64,000 nucleotides of DNA from UBA2256 sp964453055 (GTDB taxonomy: Bacteria > Spirochaetota > Spirochaetia > Treponematales > Rectinemataceae). The DNA is taken from positions 1 through 64,000 of the forward strand of contig CAYVOD010000003.1 of NCBI GenBank assembly GCA_964453055.1, given 5' to 3'. Shown piece after piece: positions 49,632-57,256 of this stretch (position 1 is the first letter of the stretch; each line of letters begins with the position of its first letter). Under the pieces are notes generated by a model, which ran no database searches, was not told the DNA's origin, and worked only from the letters and a program-made list of their open reading frames with translations. The position numbers and the translations under genes are program-made.

Positions 49632-51914
49632 TTAATCCTTGGGGCGCTGCCGAGGGCCGCGTTTTCCTGCTCTATCCCTTAGGTTCCTGCCTGGATTCCT
49701 GTCGGGGCCTCGTCCGGAATTTCTCTTAGGTCCCCTCGCTAAATCCTTCCCGTAGCGGTTTCCTTCATCTCGGCCTGGCTTGACCGAAGGCTGATCGTCT
49801 TTCCCCTCGCCCCTTGCCCCTGCCCGGGGAAGACCTGGGCTAAAGGCCTTGGGACCGCCGGCCTGTTTTTCCTCGTCGTTGTAGAAGCCGTCCTTCCAAT
49901 TGAAGCGGGAACTATCGTCCAGAGGGAGGGCGTCGGCGGCGGCTTTTGCTATGTCCCTGAACATGCCCCGGGAGGAATTGGCGCTGGAAAGGTCCAGGAT
50001 GAACTTGTCGAAGCCTTCTTTCTTGAGGAAGGGTACCCTATCGATGATCGAGAATGGCTTGTCGGGACTCAGGATCGTATAGTCCCTTCTCCCCTGCAGC
50101 TTGTAGGAGCTTCCGTCGCGATCGACGAAACTGGTCGGACCGTACTTGGACGCCAGGTCTCCCCGGATCCTGAACAGGTGAGGATAGGAGAAGGTTATCG
50201 GCATGAAAGCCCTAGGGTTAAGCTCCTCGGCCAGGCGCTGAAGGTTCTGCTTGGAGATTTCCTGGGGAGGAATGAGATACTTGACCCCCTGGTCGAAGAG
50301 GAAGGCGACCGCCCAGAGATTGAAGGCATAGAGCCACGGCCCCGCGATCAATTCCAGGTCCCTGCCTCGCAGAAGGGAAAAGTGGGCGAGATTGTTGACT
50401 ACCATGGTCTTGACGCCCTTACCGATCCAGTATTCCAGCTCGGCCTCCAGCCACGCGGCGTCGGCCTCGGGGTAATAGGGATCCAGCCAGAGCACGAGCC
50501 TGTCACGCTTATAGGGGATGGTATCTTCGTTCTTTCGGAGCCCTTCGGCGTTCAGCTTGTCGAAAACGATCATGGCCTTCTTGGGAGCCGCCGCCAGCAC
50601 GGCGTGGAGGTCGGCCACCTTGCCCACCAGGGCGTAGTAGCCCTGTGGCAGGGAATCGATCTCCCGCCTGGACCCTGCGGTCACCTGGGGCCGGGGCGCG
50701 CTGTCCCTGGAGGGAAAGGAGCGGAAGCGGTCAAGGCTATGGGGCAGAATGCTCTTGTAGCGCCGGGCCATGGAGGCTGTCTGGATAAGGTACACGTCGT
50801 CGTTCTGCCGCCAGTCCCCTTCGATCTTGAGCAGCATGCCGTTGACCTGGTTCTGGATGCCCTTGATCTTGGCGGTTATCCTCCCCGAATCATCAGCGCG
50901 GTGAATCCTGACGGAATCGCCCTCGGCCAGCCCGTCGAAACTGCCCATCAGCGCCCAGCGTTCCTCGTCTATGGTCCTGGCGTCCCTGATCCTTCCCAGG
51001 TGTATGCCTGTGCCTCCGGCCTGGTCGGGGTGGATATAGTCAGGATTCCCGCCTTCCATGAAGAAGCTGGTCTTCCTCCGGGCGAAATCGGCCTGTAGCA
51101 TGGCTTTGGACTTGGCCAGGGCCCGTTCCTCGTCCCCGGCGCAGTTATCGATGAGCTGGCGATAGGCGGCCACGACGGTGCCCACGTACTCGGCGGATTT
51201 CATCCTTCCTTCGATCTTGAAGGAATCCACGCCGATATCCATGAGCCTGGGAACATAATCGATCAGCTGGAGGTCGTCGGGGGAGAAAAAGTAACCCTTG
51301 CCCAGGTCGCTGTCGTAGAGCCTGCGGCAGGCCTGTGTGCACGCGCCGCGATTGGCGCTCTTCCCTCCGAGGTATGAGGAGAAAAGGCAAAGCCCCGAGG
51401 CCGAAACGCAGAGTGCCCCGTGAACGAACACTTCTAGCTCCATGCTCGTGTTCTGCCTGATAGCCTGGATTTCTTCCAGGCTTAGCTCCCTGGCTAGGAC
51501 CACGCGCTTGAAACCCTGCCTCGAAAGAAAATGGCAGCCCTTGGACGAAGAAAGATTCATCTGGGTCGATGCGTGGAGAGGAAGCGAGGGAAAATTCTCC
51601 CTGGCCATCTTGATGATGCCCAGGTCCTGCACGATCACCCCGTCCGCCTTGAGGCGATCAAGGTACTGCAGCAGCTGGTAAACCCGGTCGGTTTCCCTTT
51701 CCTCGAAGACCGTGTTCACGGTTACGTATATGCGCCTGCCCCTGTCATGGGCGGCCTGAAGGGTTGCCTCGAATTGGTTGAAAGCGAAATTGGCGCTGCG
51801 CATCCGCGCGTTGAAAGATCTCAAGCCCAGGTAGACCGCGTCGGCGCCTTCGCTGATTGCCGCGTCCAGCGCTTCGGGAGATCCCGCGGGAGCGAGTAAT
51901 TCTGGAATTTTCAC
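49632..51914 (-). CDS. peptidase U32 family protein (RlhA-like) with RG-rich tail
   Basis: A 760-residue protein. The core starts 'KIPELLAPAGSPEALDAAIS' and contains 'ADAVYLGLRSFNARMRSANF', the U32 signature region 'ELEVFVHGALCVSASGLCLF' and 'GACTQACRRLY', plus 'DSFKIEGRMKSAEYVGTVV'. Members such as RlhA modify 23S rRNA by hydroxylation, and the Cys residues seen here bind an Fe-S cluster in the family. A middle DUF3656-like part follows. The last 85 residues are disordered and rich in Arg, Gly, Pro and Lys ('GPKRNSGRGPDRNPGRNLRD'), suggesting RNA binding. I use the GTG at 51914, which starts exactly where family members start; TTG at 51959 is the alternative. Confidence 0.86.
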   Translation of the reverse strand: MKIPELLAPAGSPEALDAAISEGADAVYLGLRSFNARMRSANFAFNQFEATLQAAHDRGRRIYVTVNTVFEERETDRVYQLLQYLDRLKADGVIVQDLGIIKMARENFPSLPLHASTQMNLSSSKGCHFLSRQGFKRVVLARELSLEEIQAIRQNTSMELEVFVHGALCVSASGLCLFSSYLGGKSANRGACTQACRRLYDSDLGKGYFFSPDDLQLIDYVPRLMDIGVDSFKIEGRMKSAEYVGTVVAAYRQLIDNCAGDEERALAKSKAMLQADFARRKTSFFMEGGNPDYIHPDQAGGTGIHLGRIRDARTIDEERWALMGSFDGLAEGDSVRIHRADDSGRITAKIKGIQNQVNGMLLKIEGDWRQNDDVYLIQTASMARRYKSILPHSLDRFRSFPSRDSAPRPQVTAGSRREIDSLPQGYYALVGKVADLHAVLAAAPKKAMIVFDKLNAEGLRKNEDTIPYKRDRLVLWLDPYYPEADAAWLEAELEYWIGKGVKTMVVNNLAHFSLLRGRDLELIAGPWLYAFNLWAVAFLFDQGVKYLIPPQEISKQNLQRLAEELNPRAFMPITFSYPHLFRIRGDLASKYGPTSFVDRDGSSYKLQGRRDYTILSPDKPFSIIDRVPFLKKEGFDKFILDLSSANSSRGMFRDIAKAAADALPLDDSSRFNWKDGFYNDEEKQAGGPKAFSPGLPRAGARGEGKDDQPSVKPGRDEGNRYGKDLARGPKRNSGRGPDRNPGRNLRDRAGKRGPRQRPKD

Positions 51915-52056
51915 ATCACTCTTATAGGCTGAATGATCGCTCGTGATCAACCCGTGCAAAGGCGGGAGTGTTCTGCCGATGTTTTTTTGGGATAAAGGCT
52001 TAGGAATCCCGGGCCAAACGTCCCGGCCGATTCGGCGTCATCGCTCCTGAGGCTCC

Positions 52057-52085
52057 GTGACACTAAGGGAGAATTTCTGTATAGT
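52057..52085 (+). promoter_or_regulatory. promoter of the EF-G gene
   Basis: GTGACA (52057-52062), a 17-nt spacer, then TATAGT (52080-52085). Each box is one base off consensus. It leaves a leader of roughly 30 nt with a GGAG ribosome site before the ATG at 52122. Confidence 0.75.
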
Positions 52086-52121
52086 ATCTCTAGCGACAAT
52101 CCCTGCTTTTCGGAGAAACCC

Positions 52122-54146
52122 ATGGATCTTCACAAGACCAGAAACATAGGCATCATGGCCCATATCGATGCCGGAAAGACTACCACCACCGAGAGAATCC
52201 TCTTCTATTCGGGAAAAACCTACAAAATAGGAGAAGTCGACGACGGTGAAGCGACCATGGACTGGATGGATCAGGAACAGGAGCGGGGAATTACCATCCA
52301 GAGCGCCGCGACCACCACCTTCTGGCATGATCACCAGATCAATATCATAGACACCCCAGGTCATGTGGATTTTACCGCCGAGGTCGAGCGGTCCCTGCGG
52401 GTACTGGACGGGGCGGTGGCCGTGTTCTGCGCCGTGGGGGGCGTGGAGCCCCAGTCCGAGACTGTCTGGCACCAGGCGGACCGCTACAAGGTTCCGCGAA
52501 TAGCCTACGTGAATAAAATGGACAGGCTGGGGGCCAACTTCGACGCGGTGCTCGCCGACATGAAGGCCAAACTAGGTGCATCTCCCCTGCCGGTGTCGGT
52601 GCCTATCGGCGCCGAGGGGGGCTTCGAGGGAACCATCGACCTGATAGGGATGAGGGAGCTCCGCTGGAGCGACGACGGGATGACGATCACCGAGTCGGCC
52701 GTATCGCCCGAGCGCCTCGATGATGCGCGCGAGCGCAGGGAGGCCCTTATCGACGCTCTCTCGGCCCACTCCGACGCCATCACCGAACTCTATCTGGAGG
52801 GAGGCGATATATCAGCCGAACTGATACAGCAAGAGCTTCGGAAGGCCTGCATAGGCCGGCGGCTGGTGCCCGTGCTCTGTGGGGCGTCCCGGCGGAATAT
52901 CGGCATCCAGCCCCTCATCGACGCGATCGTGGACTACCTGCCGGCGCCGGATGAGGTCGAACCCGCCAAGGCCTTTCATCTTAAAAAGGAAGAAGAGCTG
53001 GAAGTGCCCTGCAAGACCTCGGGCTATCCGCTCGGTCTGGTCTTCAAGGTCCAGTGGGACAGGGAGGCCGGCCCCCTGTGCTACCTGCGCATGTATTCCG
53101 GAGTCATCCACAATTCCAGCGTCGTATACAACGTCTCCAAGAAAAAAAGGGAGCGCATCACCAGGCTTCTGCGGATGCACGCCAACAAAAGCGAGCCCCT
53201 GGACGCCGCCGAGGCCGGGGACATCGCCGTTCTCGTGGGGCTCAAGAACGCCCAGACCGGGGACACGATAGGCACAGAAGGCTGGCCAGTCGTGCTGGAG
53301 CGCATGCACTTCCCCGAGCCGGTGATTTCGGTATCTATCGAGCCCAAGACCCTCTCGGACAGGGAAAAGCTTAAGGAAACCCTGGAAATCCTCTCCAAGG
53401 AGGATCCCACCTTCGCGACGAAGGACAACGAGGAGACAGGCCAGCTCATCATCTCGGGCATGGGGGAGCTTCATATCGACGTGCTCGTCACCAGGATGAT
53501 CAGGGATTTCAAGGTCCAGGCCAAGGTGGGCAATCCTCAGGTAACCTACAGGGAGTCCATCACCAAGGAAGTGCGCCACCGGGAAGAATTCTCGAAGGTG
53601 CTGGCGGGCAAGGAAAACAAGGCCGCCCTGACCCTCCTGGCGTCTCCCCTCCCCAGGGGGAGCGGGAACAGCTACAAAAAACTCGTCCGGGCTCCCCAAA
53701 TACCGGACGAAATCTTCGACGCCGTCGAGCGGGGCATCACTTCGGCATTTTCCTCGGGGATCCAATTCGGGTATCCAGCGGTGGATATCGGCATCAGCCT
53801 CGTGGAGATCGAATACGACGAGCTCACCGCCAGTCCCTTCGCCTTCGAAGCCTGCGCCAACATGGCCTACGACGAAGCCTGCAGGGCCGCGGGACCCGTT
53901 CTTCTCGAGCCTATAATGAAGGTGGATATTCTCACGCCCAAGGATTTCGTGGGCGAAGTGATGAGCCTGGTTTCACAGCGGGGGGGATTGATCCACGGAT
54001 CGGATTCCAAGGCCTTGACCGAGGTGGTCCACGCCGAGGCGCCTCTCTCCACTATGTTCGGGTTTACGACAAGCCTGAGGTCGGTAAGCCAGGGCAGGGC
54101 CGTCTTCTCCATGGAATTCAGCCACTTCCAGCCCAAGCTGCGCTAG
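52122..54146 (+). CDS. elongation factor G (paralogue)
   Basis: A 674-residue translational GTPase. G-domain motifs: 'NIGIMAHIDAGKTTTTERIL' (P-loop), 'RGITIQSAATTTF' (switch I), 'DTPGHVDFTAEVERSLRVL', and 'NKMDRLGANFDAVLADM'. Domain II contains 'DREAGPLCYLRMYSGVI', domain III 'EDPTFATKDNEETGQLIISG', and the C-terminal domains end 'FTTSLRSVSQGRAVFSMEFS', so all five domains are present. It is slightly shorter than canonical EF-G and stands alone, away from rpsL-rpsG-tuf, so it may be one of the secondary EF-Gs known in spirochaetes. It could act in translocation or ribosome recycling. Confidence 0.9.
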   Translation: MDLHKTRNIGIMAHIDAGKTTTTERILFYSGKTYKIGEVDDGEATMDWMDQEQERGITIQSAATTTFWHDHQINIIDTPGHVDFTAEVERSLRVLDGAVAVFCAVGGVEPQSETVWHQADRYKVPRIAYVNKMDRLGANFDAVLADMKAKLGASPLPVSVPIGAEGGFEGTIDLIGMRELRWSDDGMTITESAVSPERLDDARERREALIDALSAHSDAITELYLEGGDISAELIQQELRKACIGRRLVPVLCGASRRNIGIQPLIDAIVDYLPAPDEVEPAKAFHLKKEEELEVPCKTSGYPLGLVFKVQWDREAGPLCYLRMYSGVIHNSSVVYNVSKKKRERITRLLRMHANKSEPLDAAEAGDIAVLVGLKNAQTGDTIGTEGWPVVLERMHFPEPVISVSIEPKTLSDREKLKETLEILSKEDPTFATKDNEETGQLIISGMGELHIDVLVTRMIRDFKVQAKVGNPQVTYRESITKEVRHREEFSKVLAGKENKAALTLLASPLPRGSGNSYKKLVRAPQIPDEIFDAVERGITSAFSSGIQFGYPAVDIGISLVEIEYDELTASPFAFEACANMAYDEACRAAGPVLLEPIMKVDILTPKDFVGEVMSLVSQRGGLIHGSDSKALTEVVHAEAPLSTMFGFTTSLRSVSQGRAVFSMEFSHFQPKLR

Positions 54147-54162
54147 CGGGCCTTATAGTGCG

Positions 54163-54747
54163 CTAGAAGCAGGAAAGAATATAGGCGCCCAGGAGGGTTT
54201 CGAGCATATATAGCTCGTCACGGGCTTCTATTTCCTCGTTCGAGCGCATCTGCTTTTCCAGTTCCCCTACGAACCAGAAGAAGAGGCCGAATTTCGGGTC
54301 TATGCGGAAGGCATACTCCAGGAAATCGGGAGCCCTGCCGGCCGATCCGAAGAGGAGGGAGGGGATGGCCCTGGCGATGCTGACGAAGCGGCGGAAGGCT
54401 GAACCCATCCTCTCGGCCCTGTAGTCCTCCACAAACACCTTCAGGTCTTCGAAGAGTATTTGCTTAGGCTTTTCCTCCGACTCGTTCACCCAGGTTTTAT
54501 GAACCAGGAGTTCTACGTTCTCGCGGAAAACACGAAGCAGATGGAATGTCCTGATGAGGCGCTGATCGTCGCTGCAGTGTATGTAGAAGGCGAACTCGCC
54601 GGGATTGCCGAGGACGTCGGCCAGGCGGATCGCGTAGGATTCCCGCAGGGCGCCCTTCTCGCGGACGAGGGCTTGAAACAGCTCCAGCGTCCTTTTTTCG
54701 GTGTCGGTCAGGTAGGCATCCAACACTGATGGTTCGGCATAATCCAT
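54163..54747 (-). CDS. conserved hypothetical protein
   Basis: A 194-residue, mostly helical cytoplasmic protein without signal peptide or membrane segment. It starts 'MDYAEPSVLDAYLTDTEKRT' and ends 'YMLETLLGAYILSCF'. Charged helices alternate with short hydrophobic ones ('RRFVSIARAIPSLLFGSAGR'). I recognise no family. The ATG at 54747 was chosen over an open frame extending 85 codons further, since that extension overlaps the divergent DUF4954 gene. It converges on the EF-G gene 16 nt away and shares a 147-nt promoter region with the DUF4954 gene. Confidence 0.68.
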   Translation of the reverse strand: MDYAEPSVLDAYLTDTEKRTLELFQALVREKGALRESYAIRLADVLGNPGEFAFYIHCSDDQRLIRTFHLLRVFRENVELLVHKTWVNESEEKPKQILFEDLKVFVEDYRAERMGSAFRRFVSIARAIPSLLFGSAGRAPDFLEYAFRIDPKFGLFFWFVGELEKQMRSNEEIEARDELYMLETLLGAYILSCF

Positions 54748-54894
54748 GGCTGTACGATGTCGAAAGCGACACTTTTGGTCAAGGGGGTGCGAAGCAGCCT
54801 CGTTTGGCCCCGGATTTCCCGAGGCCGGGATTTCCTGCGCCGCCTTATAAGAAAACGCTTGCGCCGGAACTTTCGATGCCTGATAATTCCCCCC

Positions 54895-57174
54895 ATGAGT
54901 AACGATATCATAATCAGTCGTGACCTGAACGTGGGCATCGGTTTCGTGCCTTCCGAATACCTCAAGCCGGGAGAGGACGAATACAGGATCAGAAACGAAC
55001 AATTCAAGGCCGCGGGCAAGGAAGCTTCAAGCTACCGCAAGCTGCAGCCTTTCGAGCTGGAGACCCTGGTCAGGCAGAACAATAGCTGCAGCGACTGGAC
55101 CCAGTTCTACGTATGCGATCCCTTCATCCCCGAATTGATCAGCAACAGTAGCTTCGCCGGCATGGTGAGGATCGGAAAGCTGGAACGGGTGTCCCTGGAG
55201 CATCACGATCTTCAGGTATTCGCAGGCATTGCCAACTCCCAGATCATTGCCTGCGATATCGGGGACAACTGCGCCATCAACAACTGCAGCTATATCTCCC
55301 ATTATATAATCGGCGACAACTGCATCCTCATCGACAACGCCGAAATCCACGTATCCAACCACGCCAAGTTCGGCAGCGGCTTCCTGGCCGAGGGCGAACC
55401 CGAAGAGGTCAGGATCACCATAGACGTGATGAACGAGGCTGGTGGCCGGTGGATCTACCCCTTCGACGGCATGAGCTGCGGCGACGCTTATCTCTGGGCC
55501 CGGTTCAGGGACAGAAAAGAGTTGATCCGGCAGTTCTGCAGGATGAGCGACGCCCTCTTCGATCCCCGAAGGGGAAGGTACGGAATGATAGGCGCCGGCT
55601 CGGTGGTCAAGTCCAACGGCATCATTAAGGATGTCATGGTAGGGAGAAGCGCCTACATAAAGGGCGCCAACAAGCTGAAAAACCTCACGATCAACTCCAA
55701 GGAAGAAGCCCGGACCCAGGTCGGCGAGGGAGTGGAGCTGGTGAACGGGATTATCGGCTACGGCTGCAAGATATTCTATGGCTGCAAGGCCGTTCGTTTC
55801 GTCATGCTGGACAATTCGGCCCTCAAGTACGGAGCCAGGCTTATCCATTCGGTGTTGGGCGAGAACTCCACGGTTTCCTGCTGCGAAATCCTCAACAACC
55901 TCATTTTCCCCGCCCATGAGCAGCACCACAATACCAGCTTCCTCATCGCCAGCCTCATACGCGGCCAGTCCAATATGGCCGCCGGGGCGACCATCGGCTC
56001 CAACCATAACTCCCGGGCTCCCGACGGGGAGATAGAGGCGGGTAGAGGTTTCTGGCCGGGGCTTTGCACCTCGGTGAAGCATTCGTCCCGCTTCGCCTCT
56101 TTCTGCCTCCTGGCCAAGGGGGACTACCGTTTCGAGTTGAACATACCCCTTCCCTTCTGCCTGGTGGACAACGATTTCAAGGACGACAGACTGCTGCTTT
56201 CACCCGCCTATTGGTGGACAGGAAACCAATACGCGCTGATGCGAAACGAGGCGAAATTCAAGTCCAGGGACAAGCGCTGCGACAAGAGCCTGTATTTCGA
56301 ATATTCGCCCTTCGCCCCAGATACGGCCCAAGAAATCATCGGCGCGCTGGGTTTGCTGGAAGACTGGACGGGCGCCGCCCTGGAAGCCTTCAGGGCGTCC
56401 GACCCGAAGGCGGCCGAGAAATTAGCTGCGGCAGCCGGGCTTTCGGGCAAGGCTGCGGGCAGGGCGCTGCTGCAAAGCCGCCAGGATCCCCTTCCCTTCG
56501 AGGTGCTTGCTCGGGAGGTGGAGCATTCGAACAGGGACTGTGTCGTCAGGAAACCCTGCAGGGCGTACAAGGCTTACAAGGATATGCTGCTTTGGTTCGC
56601 GGGACGGGAGCTGCTGGGCTACGCTGCTTCCGATTCGGCGGTTGCGGGTTGGGAGAATCTGAGTAAGAACCTGGCGCCGGATTCCCACAACGGCATCGCG
56701 ATGGAATGGGAAAACCTCGGGGGCCTCCTGGTAAGCCGCGCGAGGCTGGAGGAGCTGCTGCGGAAGGCGGAGGCGGGAGCCTATCCGACCTGGAAGGAAT
56801 TCCATGACGAATACTCAGGCCTTTCCGCCATCTATCCTTTGGATAAGCTTCGCTACGCCTGGTCGGTGCTGGGCTGGCTTTATCCCGCATGGGAAAGGGC
56901 CGGCGCCGCGACGGGAGTGGCCGCGGGGCCTTCAAAGGAGGCTCTGCTCCAAGCTTTGCGGGATCTCGCCCTGCTTTCGGACTTCGTAGCCGAGCAGGTA
57001 TATCAATCCAGGGCCAAGGATTGGAGCAATTCTTTCAGAAAAGCCACTTTCCGCTCGGAAGAGGAAATGTTCGCCGTCCTGGGCAGGCCGGAGGAAAATT
57101 CCTTCGTCAAGTCGACGGGCAAGGACATGAAAGCCCTCAAGGAAAGCGTGCGAAGCCTTATCGAAACGCTCTAG
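54895..57174 (+). CDS. DUF4954 family protein with left-handed beta-helix
   Basis: A 759-residue protein of a family found in spirochaetes and Bacteroidetes. Residues about 30-100 read 'YRKLQPFELETLVRQNNSCS' and 'WTQFYVCDPFIPELISNSSF', the family's opening. From about 100 to 400, short turns recur ('SQIIACDIGDNCAINNCSYI', 'SHYIIGDNCILIDNAEIHVS', 'GENSTVSCCEILNNLIFPAH') in hexapeptide register like LpxA/GlmU acyltransferases. The C-terminal 300 residues are helical. By analogy it may bind or transfer onto a nucleotide sugar, but no activity is established to my knowledge. The start at 54895 was taken since the 46 upstream codons of open frame are basic and dissimilar. Confidence 0.82.
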   Translation: MSNDIIISRDLNVGIGFVPSEYLKPGEDEYRIRNEQFKAAGKEASSYRKLQPFELETLVRQNNSCSDWTQFYVCDPFIPELISNSSFAGMVRIGKLERVSLEHHDLQVFAGIANSQIIACDIGDNCAINNCSYISHYIIGDNCILIDNAEIHVSNHAKFGSGFLAEGEPEEVRITIDVMNEAGGRWIYPFDGMSCGDAYLWARFRDRKELIRQFCRMSDALFDPRRGRYGMIGAGSVVKSNGIIKDVMVGRSAYIKGANKLKNLTINSKEEARTQVGEGVELVNGIIGYGCKIFYGCKAVRFVMLDNSALKYGARLIHSVLGENSTVSCCEILNNLIFPAHEQHHNTSFLIASLIRGQSNMAAGATIGSNHNSRAPDGEIEAGRGFWPGLCTSVKHSSRFASFCLLAKGDYRFELNIPLPFCLVDNDFKDDRLLLSPAYWWTGNQYALMRNEAKFKSRDKRCDKSLYFEYSPFAPDTAQEIIGALGLLEDWTGAALEAFRASDPKAAEKLAAAAGLSGKAAGRALLQSRQDPLPFEVLAREVEHSNRDCVVRKPCRAYKAYKDMLLWFAGRELLGYAASDSAVAGWENLSKNLAPDSHNGIAMEWENLGGLLVSRARLEELLRKAEAGAYPTWKEFHDEYSGLSAIYPLDKLRYAWSVLGWLYPAWERAGAATGVAAGPSKEALLQALRDLALLSDFVAEQVYQSRAKDWSNSFRKATFRSEEEMFAVLGRPEENSFVKSTGKDMKALKESVRSLIETL

Positions 57175-57193
57175 GGGCCGGATTAGCGTTTCG

Positions 57194-57256
57194 GGCGCCG
57201 CCGGCTCGGCCCGGACTCATTTCCTTTCAGGCGCCGCCGGCTCGGCGCGGACTCAT
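57194..57256. repeat. 36-bp-period tandem repeat at the hutU 3' end
   Basis: Two 27-bp copies, 57194-57220 and 57230-57256, differ at one base. The 9-nt spacer sequences on either side are also similar, so the period is 36 bp. The second copy runs into the hutU stop codon; the first lies in the gap after the DUF4954 gene. Confidence 0.8.
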
